A stretch of 64,000 nt of DNA from Pegea sp. RAD2-039 (lineage: Eukaryota; Chordata; Thaliacea; Salpida; Salpidae): contig JAQGEQ010000084.1 in assembly GCA_034620365.1 (NCBI GenBank), forward strand, positions 2,418,001-2,482,000. Reading direction: 5' to 3'. Below the pieces are notes generated by a model. It did not search any database and had not been told where the DNA came from. It saw only the letters and a list, made by a program, of their open reading frames with translations. Positions 1-13,328 of this stretch are shown here, piece after piece (within the stretch, counting starts at the first letter, position 1; every line of letters starts with the position of its first letter). The position numbers and the translations under genes are program-made.

Positions 1-312
1 AGCTCGCGAAACTCCACTATCTACCAAAATAATTCTTTCATAAACCAATTCGTATTACTTTTTACAAATCATAGACTTTGAGAAAGAACAAACTAGAAGA
101 TTTAGTTATTGCAAAGAAATAATGCTGAAACGTAATTGTTGGAATAAAGCTACAGATACAGATATAACAAATTATTGCAACATGAATCTGCTCTCTGGGT
201 TTTTACTTATAAACAAAAACAAAGAACTTTATAGCACAAGATGAATTATAAAAGTATTTTTAATTAAATATTATAGTTAATATCTAAAAGTAGATTTTAA
301 AACAAAATAACT

Positions 313-591
313 TTATGATGATTTACTTAATGAACATCCAATCATGTCCAAATTAGCTTTAGCTTCATTCATAACCATTTTAACAATTTTTGTGGCACCT
401 CCAAAAGTTGTATTTTGTAAGAATGTTTGAGACATTGAGATTGTTGAGTTAAGGACATTTGTTGAATAGATCGTATCCACTAAGAGACTTGTTTGGTTCT
501 TGAAAAAACTTGAAAATAAATTTAAATACCAAGTTTGTATGATTAAAATATTCTTCAATTTTGGTTTTATGAAATTGCTTTCATTAGCTGT
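313..591 (-). CDS. Possible alternative 3' exon of the secreted Cys-containing gene
   Basis: An open frame of 93 codons ends with TAA at 313. It can be reached by splicing from an alternative donor at 1075/1074 (GGA then GTAAGC, phase 0) to an acceptor just before 591, replacing the short end of the main model. The encoded tail has several NxT/S sites and one Cys close to the C terminus. In the second duplicated copy (around 31025-31207) the first 60 or so codons are kept almost unchanged, but the frame then breaks. Whether it is really translated is not known. Confidence 0.35.
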   Translation of the reverse strand, partial: TANESNFIKPKLKNILIIQTWYLNLFSSFFKNQTSLLVDTIYSTNVLNSTISMSQTFLQNTTFGGATKIVKMVMNEAKANLDMIGCSLSKSS

Positions 592-1056
592 CTCTTTGAA
601 TTAAGTTTAAAAAATATATAATATAAAGTTTGTAAGTGAAGTAATTTTTATCTACAAGGATAGAATAAGGAAAATAATTTTCTTAACTATTACGCGTTTC
701 CTGACTGATGCATAATAATATTTGTAGATTTGATAAATATTTAGAACTTTTAAGTTACTAAGCTTCCGCCAAACTGATTATTGGGCGTGGTAAAGTAAAT
801 GTCAAAGAGATCTAAGATATATTCTAAAGATAAAGAAACTTAAACATATGAACATAAGTCTTGAATTCAAGAGTTTATGGATAAAGTGATTAACGATTTT
901 TGTTACATTTTAGATTAAAAATTATGTAAACATCTTATTAAATATTAGAAATTAACAAGTATTGTACATAAAAAAGATTTCAAAATAGCAAATAGATAAA
1001 AAGGAATGCTTTTTACTTGTTACAAATCTTATATAAATGAAGTTTGCTCTTAAAAC

Positions 1057-2575
1057 TTACTCGCAATTGCTTACTCCAACCGATTTTGTTTCATAAGCAT
1101 CTTTTGATCCTAGCAACATTTTCAGAACTTGTTCTAAACTTTGTGCTACTTTTCTTAAATGTGTTGGTAGAAAGTTTGAAGCTCCTTTAAGAGTATTCAA
1201 CAACTGTTGCACTTTTTCGTTAAACGGACACACTTCAGCCCAATAGTGATCCAGAGAGCTTAATAAAGCTTTAATGTCGCTTTCACTGATATTATATGTT
1301 GCAAATAACTCAGCAAGAGTAATTTTCTAATAAAGAATACGATTAAAATTGTTCTTTTAAGTTTATAACAGCTTACTTTAGGGTCTTTTATCTCCAAAAC
1401 TTGGTACAGTAAATTATCGTTACAGATTCCATCAATGCATTTTGAAACAAAACCATAAAGCTCATCAAAAGTTTGTTGTAATTTAGTCCTGTCAGTTATT
1501 TAAAATCTACTTATTTATTTTAGTAGTTAAATATTCGAAGAATTCTGAAATTTGATATCGAATTTTCATCTATTATAAAACAGTTGTTGTTTTATAAAAT
1601 AATCTTTGAAAATATTTACTAGCTAGCAGTTGTAGTGACTTTGTTAGTATGGTCAATATACGCTGCACTTGTTATTTTATAATCGGGGCGTATTCATTAA
1701 CACACAAGTCTTTTTTTATAAGTTGTCACTAAACATTGAGAAATGGCTTTATCTTATTCATTCGTTTTATGAAACTTGCAAGCACGTAAAAAGGAAAACC
1801 ATTAAACTTGCCTAAAGTTTGTTTGAAGACAAAAATCATGATAGAAAAATGAATGTTGTTTGATATTTTATGAAAAGTTAAACATTAAAATATTTGCTGA
1901 AATGATTTCAATATATCTGCTCTTAAAGTAACTTTCAATAGTTTTTAATAATCAAAGTTTCTTTATTTTTATTTTTTATTAACTATCTTATTTTATTTTT
2001 AGAACAAAATAAGTGTTAATGATTACTCACGAACAATCTTCTTTATTTGCTTCCGTTACTTCTGTAAGAATCTTTTTAAGTCCTGAGAACAGCTTTTCTA
2101 AAACTCCATGTAAAGTACAACCAGGAAGCAACTGTAAATCTGAAAGTTAAGTTTAATATGTGATCAGTGAAGCTTATATAGATAATTCAAACTATTCAGT
2201 CCTTTTAATCAAAATTGATTTAATAATAATATTAGTAGTTATTTATTGCAATGATATAATTTTATAACTTAATCTTATAAAGCTGATTTTCATTACTTAC
2301 CAGTGTCTGATCCGGCTGGAACACATCCAGTTTGTGCTATAAGTATAAAAAAGTTTACAATTAGCATAATTCGAGACTACAAAGCTTTATCTTACAAATA
2401 TCAATTTATAAATTGAAATATTTTTTCTTTTGAATATACCTTCAAAGCCTTATCACTATTTAATAAATAATAAACACATCATATTTTTGCTTCTTTTTAA
2501 AGTAATGTATAAATATATACCTTTTGCTAAGTTGAGTGTTATTAAAAGAAGAATCACAGCTTTAAAGGTATTCAT
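1057..2575 (-). CDS. Small secreted Cys-containing helical protein, unrecognised family
   Basis: Five predicted exons: 2575-2521, 2336-2301, 2139-2031, 1488-1377 and 1326-1057. They sum to 582 nt, a 193-residue protein in one open frame. The first 18 residues (MNTFKAVILLLITLNLAK) look like a signal peptide. Exon 2 is a 36-nt symmetric phase-1 micro-exon. The mature part is rich in Leu, Lys and Glu, predicted largely helical, with seven cysteines. This recalls saposin-like or helical secreted proteins, but I cannot assign it to a family. The last codons (SNCE, stop) overlap a good donor, so an alternative 3' exon at 313-591 is possible. A copy missing exons 1-4 lies at 30361-30525 on the other strand. 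Confidence 0.6.
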
Positions 2576-2980
2576 TACAGATTTCAGTTGATTAAACCTA
2601 AGTTAACCTGTAAGTAAAACTATTCGATCAAAAAGTTTCATTTATGCTTTAAACATCTTGAAGTAAGCTTTTTAATCAAGTAAAAAATTCAATTATCTAA
2701 AATCTGAAAACTAACTGCTTACTTTATGTTTAGGTCAACCAATAACTTGTTTAATCTCTACTTGAATTTACTTCCTGTTTTCTAAATCATCAAATGTTTT
2801 TTTTGGCTTAAATGGATTGCGTCATAAGTTTCAAAGACTTTGTGAAATCTGATAATTTAAGTTTTCCGAGCAAATTTGTATACAAAATTTCACTTTTCAC
2901 CATAAAAATAATCTGTCTAGCCGATTATTAAAAGTTTCAATTGAACTATTTTAAATGTTTAAGCTTTAAAATGTTATTTT

Positions 2981-5532
2981 GATTTGGGTTTATAAAGAGA
3001 TATTCTAATTTCTTACCCAGTCAATGTATCTCACAGTAAGTAATAATCTTGGAACACAAAAGGCACATTTAATCTAATAAATAGACTAAATCTACTATAG
3101 TTTCGTTGGCTATCTTGCACATGTTTTCATCCTATGGTAGTATTTTTCATTGTTAATGTCAAATTAATTAGGTTGTGGCAGGCAAGCAGGCAGTTAAATT
3201 CGTTTAGTTTCTAAGAAATATGTCGACTTTCGAAAATGCTTGACCTAAGTATTACAATGTTGTCATTTTGTTAAAAATTTTATGAGTTTTTTGTTTTTAG
3301 TTTTTACTATAAATGTTGAACTAATTGTATGAGTATATTCTAATTATTCGATTGAATGAAACTTTAAGAGATAACTTGTAGTTTTTAGAAAAATGCTGTT
3401 TACCAGTAGAATTATGAAAACTTTTATACGATGACATAAGCAGACGTCAATCTAACAAGAACAAATCGAGCAACATGATTTGAAATTTTATTGCTGAAAA
3501 TTAAGTTTACTTTTAGGTTTAACAGTTTGGAAGTATAACAATACAAAAAGAACAATATAACAAAAACAATCGGAAAGCTAATTAGATTTAATTAGTTTGA
3601 GTAGTTTCAGAAGCTTCTGATAGCAACTGTTAATATCAATCATTTTTTAAATAATTGATAATGATAGGAACCTTTGTCTATTAAACTTGTCTAATAAGTG
3701 GGCTAAACATTTTTTTTGATGTCACAAGCAGTTTACTCAATTTTTTGATAAGAATATGTCCAGTACTGACCTAGAGGATATCACTTACAGAGAAAACTCG
3801 AATTTCAGAATTTTTACGTGCCTCTAACCAAAAGAATAAAATATTTTCTTAATAGATATTATTCTTTATCTTATTAGAGCAATTAATTTTTAGATCGTTT
3901 TTGCAAAATATTCTATCTAACAATAATAATAGCAATAAGTTAAAACAAATCTTAAATTCTATTTTTTTAGTTATCATTCTGTTTAATGTTTTTAAGTAAT
4001 ATCTTTTTACAAAACGCTTTTCTTGTAACTTATATAAATGTAATTTGAATAAGAATTATATCTACATAGAGTAGGAAAGAGTTTTTAGATTTTGGTTTTT
4101 CGTAAATTGATATTAGAAGTTGCTAAATTTGATTGTTCTGAGATAAAAAGTATCCTGAAGCTTATAGGACATTTGAAGTCCTTGGAGTAATACTATTTTA
4201 TTACTACAAGCGCTGATCTAAAATGATGGAAAGAAAATATAAATAACTATGCAATAAGCAAAAATAATAAAAAGAAATATAAAGAATAGAAAAATATTTT
4301 CTTTTAGTGGCTAATTAGACCAATACGCAAATGGTTTTGTTTTCTATAAGGAAGTAATTGAGACTAATTTGTTACCGTAAAACCCTTATCTTCCTCTCAC
4401 TTTCTTCATTTATCTGCGGCAGTGACTCGGGCCTTTCTCAAAAGATGTTGATATTTTTTCGACATGATAAAAGATTCTACTGGTTGAGACAACTGAAATG
4501 AGTTGTGAATCTCGCTGCCTTGATTTTATTTAAATAGATATTTGTAGTTTATTCAAAAGCACCCCTGTATCTGCAGCCAGGTGAGAGTTTGAATTTAATT
4601 TTATCAAAAGTTCATAAATTAACTGCTAGATTAAATCACGTTACAAAAAATGTTTGTTAATAAAAAAAAAAACTTTAGTTCTCTATTATATATTATTTAT
4701 GTTTTTAATAGATGTTTTGAATCATCATTTTATCAAATTATGAATAAAAAACATAGGATGTATGATTTAAAAACATACAAGAGCTTTCAACAAATAATTA
4801 TTAGTTACAGGTTGAGACGTTTTAGTAAGTCATCATTTGTATACTAATTGTTGTGAAAATTAAGTTTATTAACTTAGTAACAGAGATCAGGTATCTTCAA
4901 AGCACACTATAGATCTAGAATTGAAAACTGAACACTGATTTAACCTACGACGTTTACTAACTTTCAAGATCAAAATCAAATTGATACTCCTTTTTAAGAT
5001 ACTTTACAATGATGAAATAAAGTTAAAAATATTATACATAGTAAAATTAATAGTTTTTTTCATGCAAAATTTATAAACATAATTTCAATATTCTAGCTGT
5101 AGATCATTTGCTCCAAAATGCCAAGCCTAAAATTAATTTCAATCTAAAAAGGCTGCAAGACTTAAACGGTCAGAATACACCTCAGAAAATTTACCCATTT
5201 CTATTTCATTAAACATTTACTGAAATAAAAGTTTGTGAATGATATGAACAGATAAAAAATAAATTTATCTTTTGTGAAAAAATATTCCTCTCACAGAAAA
5301 ATTTATATTTCAATTTTATTGTAAATAAAATATTAAAAACTTTACTAGAATAAATACTCGATATAAGATTCAAAAATGTTGCTTGGAGAAATAGGCGTAG
5401 AATGAAGCACACATATAATCAGACAATTAGAAATTAGTATCTTTGAGAACTACTGGTTATGAGGAGTAAAAATTGAAAAGATAAATAAGATGTTGAAATT
5501 GTTTACTAAGATAATTTTCAACATAAAGTTGA
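2981..5532. other. Intergenic, no gene seen
   Basis: AT-rich sequence between the duplicated arm and the 3' end of the SLC35B3 homolog. Only short, compositionally random open frames occur (for example 4650-4847 and 5209-5412), with no family resemblance. I see no RNA gene or clear repeat. Confidence 0.6.
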
Positions 5533-8500
5533 TTAAATTGGTAAAACTTTTTCATTTCTTTCCACTTTTTTCTGTTTACTGTACACATTCACAAATATTC
5601 CCATAACAACAAGAAGTCCAGCGAAAATATACCTGAAAAAATCTTTCACTTAAAACGATTTCTTTAAGTTTTTGACATCTAAATATTATTTACCATGTTG
5701 TAAATGGTTTTTGAAACAGAACAAATGAAAGACAAATTGTAAGTGCTTTTCTACAAGTAGTGACTGTGACTGCCAGTAAAGCTCCAAATGTTCTTACAAG
5801 ATGAAGAACAAATAAGATACCGATATAGCCGGATAGTGAAAAGCAAAAAACCATAAATGTTATTTGAGGATTCTGAAGATAAACAGAAATTACATCACGA
5901 TAATTTCTTGATTAAGTTTTCATGAAAAGCCTTCAAACTGTTATTCATGTATTTGTTAAAGTTTGAAAATCTAAAATTAAATGATCTTTAGTATATTCAG
6001 ATCAAGTCTTTGTGAATCAGGATTACAACTTACTGAAGCAAAAAAAAATATCAGATTAAGTAATCTTTTTTCGAACAAAATGTTTCCAATTAATAGAATA
6101 AAAAAACCTATCCCGTAAGAGTAGAGAACCATTTCTGAGTTGCTAGATTTATATCTTTTCAAACATAGCTCTTGATAGTTACCTAAAAACACAAATCGTT
6201 TGATGATATCACCAGAGAATATATAAACTAACCGATTGCTGCATCAGCACATAATGCTGCAGAAATTAGAACTACACCAATCGGATCAAACTCTGGGAAA
6301 ATTTTAAAGTCGGCTGCTGTGAACGCAATAACACCACCTGACATAAGAAGGCAGGACAAAACGTCAAGCAGTCCATACACTTTTCCTTGTAAAAAAAAAT
6401 CATAAAAAGCTAAAAATTGATATTTACCAGACATATTTGAAATTTAAAAAAGTTAATTTAAAGAAATAGAAGAACTTTTTCTAACTTGAAGGCTTTATTT
6501 GTAGTTATTTCGAAAAAAATCGATAAAAAACTATTTGTCAAAAATAAATGAATTAAGTTTCAAAAGAAAATCATCAAGAAATATTATCTCTTAGATTACA
6601 GTGAAAACAATTTAAGAATTATTTGAAAATAGATGAAATCATGAATAAAATAAAAAATCAGATAAAATAGTTAGATAATCGTTTATAAAACTTTTAAATA
6701 TATTAAATATTAATAATTGGAACCAAATTAAGACTACTAACTAAGGACGCTGAACAATAAGTATTAAAAGGCCCCAGGTGAAACAATGAACCAGGTTTAA
6801 AAGCCACAAAATATTTTATAAACAATGTGAAAACAATCAGTTCTACAACTTTAAAACAAATGATATCAAAAAGAAATTTCAGCTAGTGTTTGAGATAGAA
6901 AAAATTAAATTTGAAACAATTTGATAAAAGCTTTTTTTATACAACCTTTTCACTTATTATTATATTAAAAACACTATCCATAACCAGTCAATTATAAGTA
7001 AACAAACAACCTGTTTTTTCATCCAAATTTAACATCATAATAAACTTTCTAAGTACAAACAGATATGAATTAAAGTTGAATTTATAAGTTTAACAAATCT
7101 GTGAATTGTAAACTGGAATTTTCGTCATGTGATTGCTACAAATTTTAAAAGTAATGAAGCTTTACAAAGAAGTTAATAAGCATGAGAAAAGAATATTTTA
7201 ATAAGATTATTCTCAATATTTTATTGAAACTGATTATATTTTATAGAATAGCAATTCTTAAAACATCAAAAAACCTTGAATTATAATTCCACCTATCATC
7301 ACAGGAATCAATTTGCTGGATTTAAAGATGACTTGAGTTGGATAGTTAAGATAACCAAGAGAGGCATTTGAAAGTCCCATAGTAGTAATTGTGAGTAGAG
7401 ACAATAAGTAATATGTTTTCATTGGAGCTCTTTAAACAAATCTTTAGTCATTTTTTATAAAACTGAAGAACTGTTTTAAAGAGTTAATAATAGAGATCTA
7501 AAATTCATTAAGCTAAAAATAGAAAATTATTATATAAACTAGAAGTAAACAATACAAAAATGGAATAAATTAATTCCTATACTTCTAAGAAATAAATATT
7601 ATATGGAGTTTAAATTTTAACAACAGTGTACACTAGACGAAGCTGCCCAAACTATTTTTAGTATTTTTGAGTTTGATTCATCAATCATGAAAAATAACAC
7701 AAAAGTGAATCCTTAAACAATAAAATCAAGAAAATTTCTCACTATTTCCAACATATATAACTCACGAGAAAAAATCTTACAATAATTTAAAGCTAAGTTT
7801 TAAAATTAAATGTTATTCAGTTGAACTTACATCTCAATTAATTTTTTTCATACTAAAAAATAAAGTGAAAGGTAATAATAACAGTGATATAAAGATATCA
7901 AGGAAAAGTTACATAAAATCAGAATTTGAGTTCAACTAGGTTTGGGATAATTATTCATAAATTGAAGCTAATTTTTAGCTTATTTATTTATTTATTACAA
8001 TAAATGTGAAGGAGGGTGCCTAAAGAGAGCACCTCTCGCTAACACACATTCTTACAAATTAGATCTAAAATATCCATGCTTTGAAAAAACCTAATGAGAT
8101 TTTAAGTAATCAAATTAATCATGATAATCACATAAATAAAATAGTTTTTTTTTCATTTCTGAATATGAAGAATTATTTATTCACAAATCAAACTTTGAAG
8201 CAAAATTTTTAGTTTAAAAATTGACAAAATTAAAAAGTTATTTACTTTCTTCCCTGTATCTTATTGCAGCCTTTTTCCAATAAACCAAAAATTGTATAGA
8301 AGAAGAATTGAATCAGGGTTATAAAAAGCCCAGATTTCTTCAACTCATTAACTTGAAAAATCCATTCCTAGAAAATTTAAATGATCAGACTTCAATTTCT
8401 TTGTAAAGTAATTTCTACTAACTTGACAGTATCCATAAGAAATGTACAAAACAAAGATAGCCAAAATACAAATGATAAGTTGTGAAGCATTGCTAAAACT

Positions 8501-8560
8501 ATCCAGTGATAAATCAGAAGACTTTCTTTTGATCTCACCTTTATAGTTTAGCTCAATCAT
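5533..8560 (-). CDS. SLC35B3: Adenosine 3'-phospho 5'-phosphosulfate transporter 2 (SLC35B3)
   Basis: Golgi multi-pass carrier that imports PAPS, the sulfate donor for sulfotransferases. Seven exons: 8560-8423, 8367-8246, 7429-7275, 6385-6233, 6182-6034, 5872-5694 and 5632-5533. They total 996 nt, 331 residues. Diagnostic blocks match the SLC35B3/PAPST2 family along the length: TMGLSNASLGYLNYPTQVIF, KLIPVMIGG, IGVVLISAALCADAAIGN, SNSEMVLYSYGIGF and FGALLAVTVTTCRKALTI. The protein is shorter at both ends than the human one (about 400 residues). About ten hydrophobic segments are expected. All exon phases agree. It could in principle be another SLC35B paralog, but the PTQVIFK and NSEMVLYSY blocks favour B3. 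Confidence 0.93.
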
Positions 8561-11500
8561 TTTTAGGTACTTTGTTAGAACTAAAATAAATTTATTATTT
8601 TTTTTAATATTTAGTTCTAAATCACCTATAATAATTAGTAAGGCCTATTTACTAAGTTCTAATAATCATATTATGATTTTTTATCAACATTCTTAAATTT
8701 ACTTTCTAACAGATTTTAGATAGTCAGATATTTCGATTTTAACGTATTTAAAGAAAAATACTGATTGAAAACAGTAGAGATTACCAGAAGACGAAAGCTC
8801 AATGGGAAATCCCCTAAACAGACTAAGCAATGAATTTATTTTCAAATCCTCTATTTATCTTTAGAACTTAAATTATTTTATGCAAATATGTGTAAATATT
8901 ATCAACTGCAGATGAAATAATTTTTTTATGCAGTATTTTTACAAAAAAAAATTGTTTCAGTGTGTACTACAGTGAATTGAAAATATTCAAAGTTTGTGTA
9001 ATCTACAAAACTTAAAATTAAAGGTAACTTGCAGTGATTTTACAACATGGTTTTCTGTATTTTCATTATCAACTATTTTGTCAAATAATAAAGTAATATT
9101 CAAACACTTTATTCTCTCAAAATTTGATGAATCTTTTAAACTTTCTACAAATGTACTACATCAATATTTTATTATTATCATAATTCAAAGCTTACTACAA
9201 TTAAGGTTTTGAAATTTACTTACTATATAAAATTGACTTTCTTAAGGACCGCCTCTGTGTTATGAGAGTCAGTAAACGCTCTCTTACATAAGATTTTCAG
9301 TGAGCTATTTATGAACAGAGGTCTTGCACTATAGAGAATAGGCTAAGCATCAATTCATGAATGTATCCACTAGAAACAAAATTCTTGACTGACTCAACAA
9401 CATTAGAGCTAACAAGTTGAGGAAGTACTCGTGGGCTGCTTACTTCGTTGCCTGTGTCACTGGAAAAGGGCCTTTCTGTTGGTAAGTTAAAAAAAATTAA
9501 CAAATAAGCTCGTATCTCAAACATAAGTTTGCGTTTGATGGATCATGTTTTTACCTCGTAAGCAATCACTGGATTACCGAAAATTCTTTCTCGGGTGGGC
9601 TATATTTTTCAATTAAAAACCTAGCAGAATTTAGAAATTATCAAAGCCCAAGAATCTTCTCTTAGTAGATCACGTTACCGACTAACATTCAAATAACTGG
9701 AAACATAAATGGCTCAAATAGTAGCTCCGTTGAGCATTAATGTGAGCTAGGTTGGTTATGGTGTGGTTACAACGAGTTTTCTCCTGTTGTAATTGTATCT
9801 TTGGAAGTTTTGAGCGGTTTAACAAAGATGCTTACTAAGTTAGTGCAAATTGGTGATCTCGTGGGTACTATATCCGTCCTTGAGACCTAAAAAAACTACT
9901 TGTTAACTTATAGATTTTTACCTGCAGCAAAATACAATATTTTTGGAGTTATTTTTGGCTCTACCCATGTAACTTAGTTTGTTCAAGTCAACTTAATATA
10001 TAAAGTCTTAGAAACAAGAACTGATTAGTGACTGTAGCAAAATTATCACGAACGTAGAGACAGTAGTTCAACCTAAATGTAAAGGGGGGTAGCCATGAAT
10101 TTCTTCGAAAGTTATAACACCTTAGTTCATTTCTTTTAAGAAAGAGCTTTACTTTGTAATGTTACAAGATGTTTACCAAAGAAGTTTTTAGAGGTTTTTT
10201 ATAGAGTTAAATCAACCTAATTATCTCCTAACTCAATTTTATACCTACAAGGAAATTGTATGCCAACTCACATGACGCTTATAGAAGGACACTCGTCTGG
10301 AGATAGATTATTACAAAATGAACAAGAAAGTTAATCAAAAAAGCCTAAAAGTCATTTTGACTTGCATGAGTCTTGCTATCTCATATTGCAAGAGGCAGCT
10401 ATACTTTTTTACTCATCGAGAAATAGTTTAATAAACAATTTTTATTTAGATAAAATCTTTGATACAGTGAATTAAACTTTTCGTAGTATTCTACAATGTG
10501 CAATTTAATTACTATTTTTAATTTTGTAAACATCGTCTTAGACCGGATCGGACCTGCTGAACCGAATAGGAATTAGTGTTAACAAAGCAACTAGACTGAC
10601 TTCTGATTATTCTTCTAAAATATCAAATTGAGAAACATTATAGACTCTGTTGATTTGTAATCAAAAGTACTATCAGGCCTCATAAAAAAAAGTGATCGGA
10701 TGCACCAGTCTGCAATTAGGTACTTTTATAACGACAAATTGTTTTAGTTTAAAAAACGCAAGTCTGGAATTGATAAACTTTCAATAGGGTGCTAATAGAC
10801 AATTTTTTTCAAAAAAATTTATGTGTATCTTAGCTATGGTAGTATATTGGTTTCTATTGAGTAGCCTTTTTCTCATTGTCTAGTATTTTTTTGAGTTTAA
10901 TTAACTAGTGTATTGAAGTATGGTTGTTAATTGTAAGAGTTTGTAAGAAGTTAATTCAGACAAAATTTCATTATTATAAAATTTATGTTTAATTTTTATT
11001 GATACTTTAGATATTATATATATATCAGATCTCACACTAATGTTAATTTGTTTTTTATGTTATTGAATATTCTATAGATATATGCATAGCATAATTACTA
11101 GAAAATGTTATTTAAACAGTAGTAACAATTTTATTTAAGTTGGAATATAAACTACATAACTTAACACAAAAAAAACTTTATCTAAATCATAGTATATCTA
11201 ATTCTTTGTGTTAAACTTTGTTTATTATAGATCAGATTTTTTTGAATTTAGATGATATAAATATTTAAATTTGGTTTTTATAAGTTATATGAAACCCTTA
11301 GTAAACCACAATCTTTTAAAGTGGTTATAAGTGCTGTTTGAAATTGTTATATTTTTTCAATGTTTTCTATTTTAAAACTCTTAGTAATCAAATTTAAAGC
11401 TTGGGCAATTATTGCTGATAAAAACATGAGATAATATTTGCTTAGTTGTTTAGATGGTTTATTTAGAATATAAAGATGTTTATAGCTTTTACATTTACAA

Positions 11501-12023
11501 ACATGATACCAAAAGCTTAAGCAATTTTGTTTGAAAATTATTTGTAAACAATGTAGTACTGATGTATATATACTGATGTATGAACTTTTAGTGCTGAGTA
11601 TTTACATAAAGCTTATGTTATGAAAAAATATAGAAGAGATAAGAATATAAGAAAAATATTCTGCATTATTAATCTTGTCTGAACAGTGATTACATTAAAT
11701 ATTTTTTTAAATAATTTACTCAAATTATAAATAAATTCATATATCATTTATATTTATGTATATTTATTTTATATTGAATTATTACTAGGTTTTGTAGTGG
11801 TATATATTTGATGTATATAGTGGCTACATCCAATACTTAAAGTAGAGTTTAGCTGGTGAAAATTTTTTATGCTTAAACTGTTTATTATAAAATTTATAAA
11901 AATAAAACTTATAAAAATTTTTACAAAATTTTTTGTTTAGATTTATAAGAAATGATTATTTTATTTTTATTTCAATCTGTAAAAACTAATCTTTTTTTTG
12001 TTTATTGATACTTTAGAAAGATC
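8561..12023. other. Intergenic; possible coding relic near 9309-9489
   Basis: Mostly AT-rich and featureless. On the minus strand an open frame ending at 9309, preceded by a plausible acceptor near 9490, has protein-like composition (Ser, Val, Pro, Glu rich) but no recognisable domain. It may be an exon of an unidentified gene or a relic. 9240-10700 is slightly richer in G+C than its surroundings and could hold old repeats that I cannot classify. 11000-12000 is very AT-rich and precedes the Bax homolog. Confidence 0.4.
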
Positions 12024-12830
12024 ATGAATAGTAATAATTCTAACTCTATGCGTGGTAATGGTGAAGGAGATCGCTTGAATCACAGAATCTCAGATCAAAA
12101 TCCACCTCCTGAAGAGCCTCTCTTTTCTGCAGCTGGTGATGCTCCTAGTTACCAAAATACAATTGAACCTTCAGTGCAAGATGGCAGATCTCAACAGTTA
12201 GTTTCTGTTGAAGATTCAAGGAATCAATGCTGCCAAGCCGGCTCTTCTATAAGTCAACCTCCAGAAATTCAGTCTTTGCAAAGAGATACTACGATGCTAC
12301 TACATCATTTCATTCAAGAAAGAGCAACTTTAGATAATCCACCTAATGCTCAAGTAATTAGAGAGTCTACACTACAAGAACCACTTTCCAATATGGATCT
12401 TTCAGAGCATAGCCGAACAGATATTGTCACAACCATTCGACGGCTTGGTGACCAAATGTCAAATGATATGGAACTAGAACGATTAATTCAACAAATACCC
12501 TCTGAATCTACTCAAGAAATCTTTTGGAAAGTTTGTGAACAAATATTTCTGGATGAAAATTATAATTGGGGTAGAGTTGTGACGGTTTTCTATTTTGCTT
12601 ATAGACTTATCGTTCGAAAGATTAAGGAAGGATTTTCAGCTTCACCATGGATTAATAGGATTGTTTCATGGTCTGTTGATTTCATTATTAAGTATGTTGG
12701 TGCATGGATAATATCTAGAGGTGGTTGGCGAATGGTGAGAGAGTGGTTGGGAGTTTCTAACTTCACTTTCTCAGTTTTGTCATGTTTAACATTTTTAATG
12801 CTTGCGTATTTTTCCACTAAACGAAACTGA
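12024..12830 (+). CDS. BAX: Bax-type pro-apoptotic Bcl-2 family protein
   Basis: Single-exon, 268-residue multidomain Bcl-2 protein, expected to permeabilise the mitochondrial outer membrane during apoptosis. Residues 84-102 resemble Bax helix 1 (TTMLLHHFIQER versus the LLLQGFIQDR block). BH3 is at about 134-150 (IRRLGDQMSNDMEL, with the invariant L and GD). BH1 is at 180-196 (YNWGRVVTVFYFAYRL), BH2 at 228-243 (WIISRGGWRMVREWLG), and a hydrophobic tail anchor at about 246-264. BH1 and the MEL-x-R-x-I stretch after BH3 are closer to Bax than to Bak or Bcl-2. The N terminus carries about 70 extra Asn/Ser/Gln/Pro-rich residues compared with vertebrate Bax. The ATG follows an AG consistent with a 5'UTR intron acceptor. 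Confidence 0.93.
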   Translation: MNSNNSNSMRGNGEGDRLNHRISDQNPPPEEPLFSAAGDAPSYQNTIEPSVQDGRSQQLVSVEDSRNQCCQAGSSISQPPEIQSLQRDTTMLLHHFIQERATLDNPPNAQVIRESTLQEPLSNMDLSEHSRTDIVTTIRRLGDQMSNDMELERLIQQIPSESTQEIFWKVCEQIFLDENYNWGRVVTVFYFAYRLIVRKIKEGFSASPWINRIVSWSVDFIIKYVGAWIISRGGWRMVREWLGVSNFTFSVLSCLTFLMLAYFSTKRN

Positions 12831-13219
12831 ATTGGTTACAAATAGGTTTTACTCATTTTGTTGGTTATTTTGGACAAACATGAACTTTTATCACTGAGTT
12901 AAAACAGGTTTTTCATCATCCTATTACTAGAAGGTTAATTTTAGTAAGATAAATTTTGTTATAATGTATTTTATCAAATATCTACTTATAATTGTTTTTC
13001 GTATGTTGATTTTTTAAGGCAATTTAATATAGTTATTATTTTAAGATGTGTCAATCTAATTTTACCTCAAGTCGTAAATTTGTTTACCTCTGGTAGTTTG
13101 TACATTCATACATATGTACGACAAAAGCCTTGAATGTTATTGAGGTGTTAATAATTGCTAAACTTTCCGGTACCAATCCTATAACTTCTGGTAATCACTA
13201 CTCTTATTACTTGAAATTC

Positions 13220-13225
13220 AATAAA
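13220..13225 (+). terminator. Poly(A) signal AATAAA, probably of the Bax homolog
   Basis: Canonical hexamer about 390 nt downstream of the stop codon and just before the convergent lectin-like gene. Confidence 0.5.
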
Positions 13226-13328
13226 ATGATTGAAATGTTTTCAATTTTTATTACTTTATTTGAGGCCAATTATATTTAACTTCAATTAAATTTTAGCTGT
13301 AAATTAGCTTTGTCAAAAATGCGGTTTT

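Larger units (their letters stand above)
1..2980 (-). repeat. Left arm of inverted duplication
   Basis: This stretch reads, in reverse complement, as the sequence at 29996-31662, by eye near-identical with scattered substitutions. The match begins at the first base of the window, so the arm may extend further left. It contains the whole five-exon secreted gene (1057-2575) and its promoter side. The other arm lacks the part equivalent to about 1225-2618. About 27 kb separates the arms. Confidence 0.93.
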
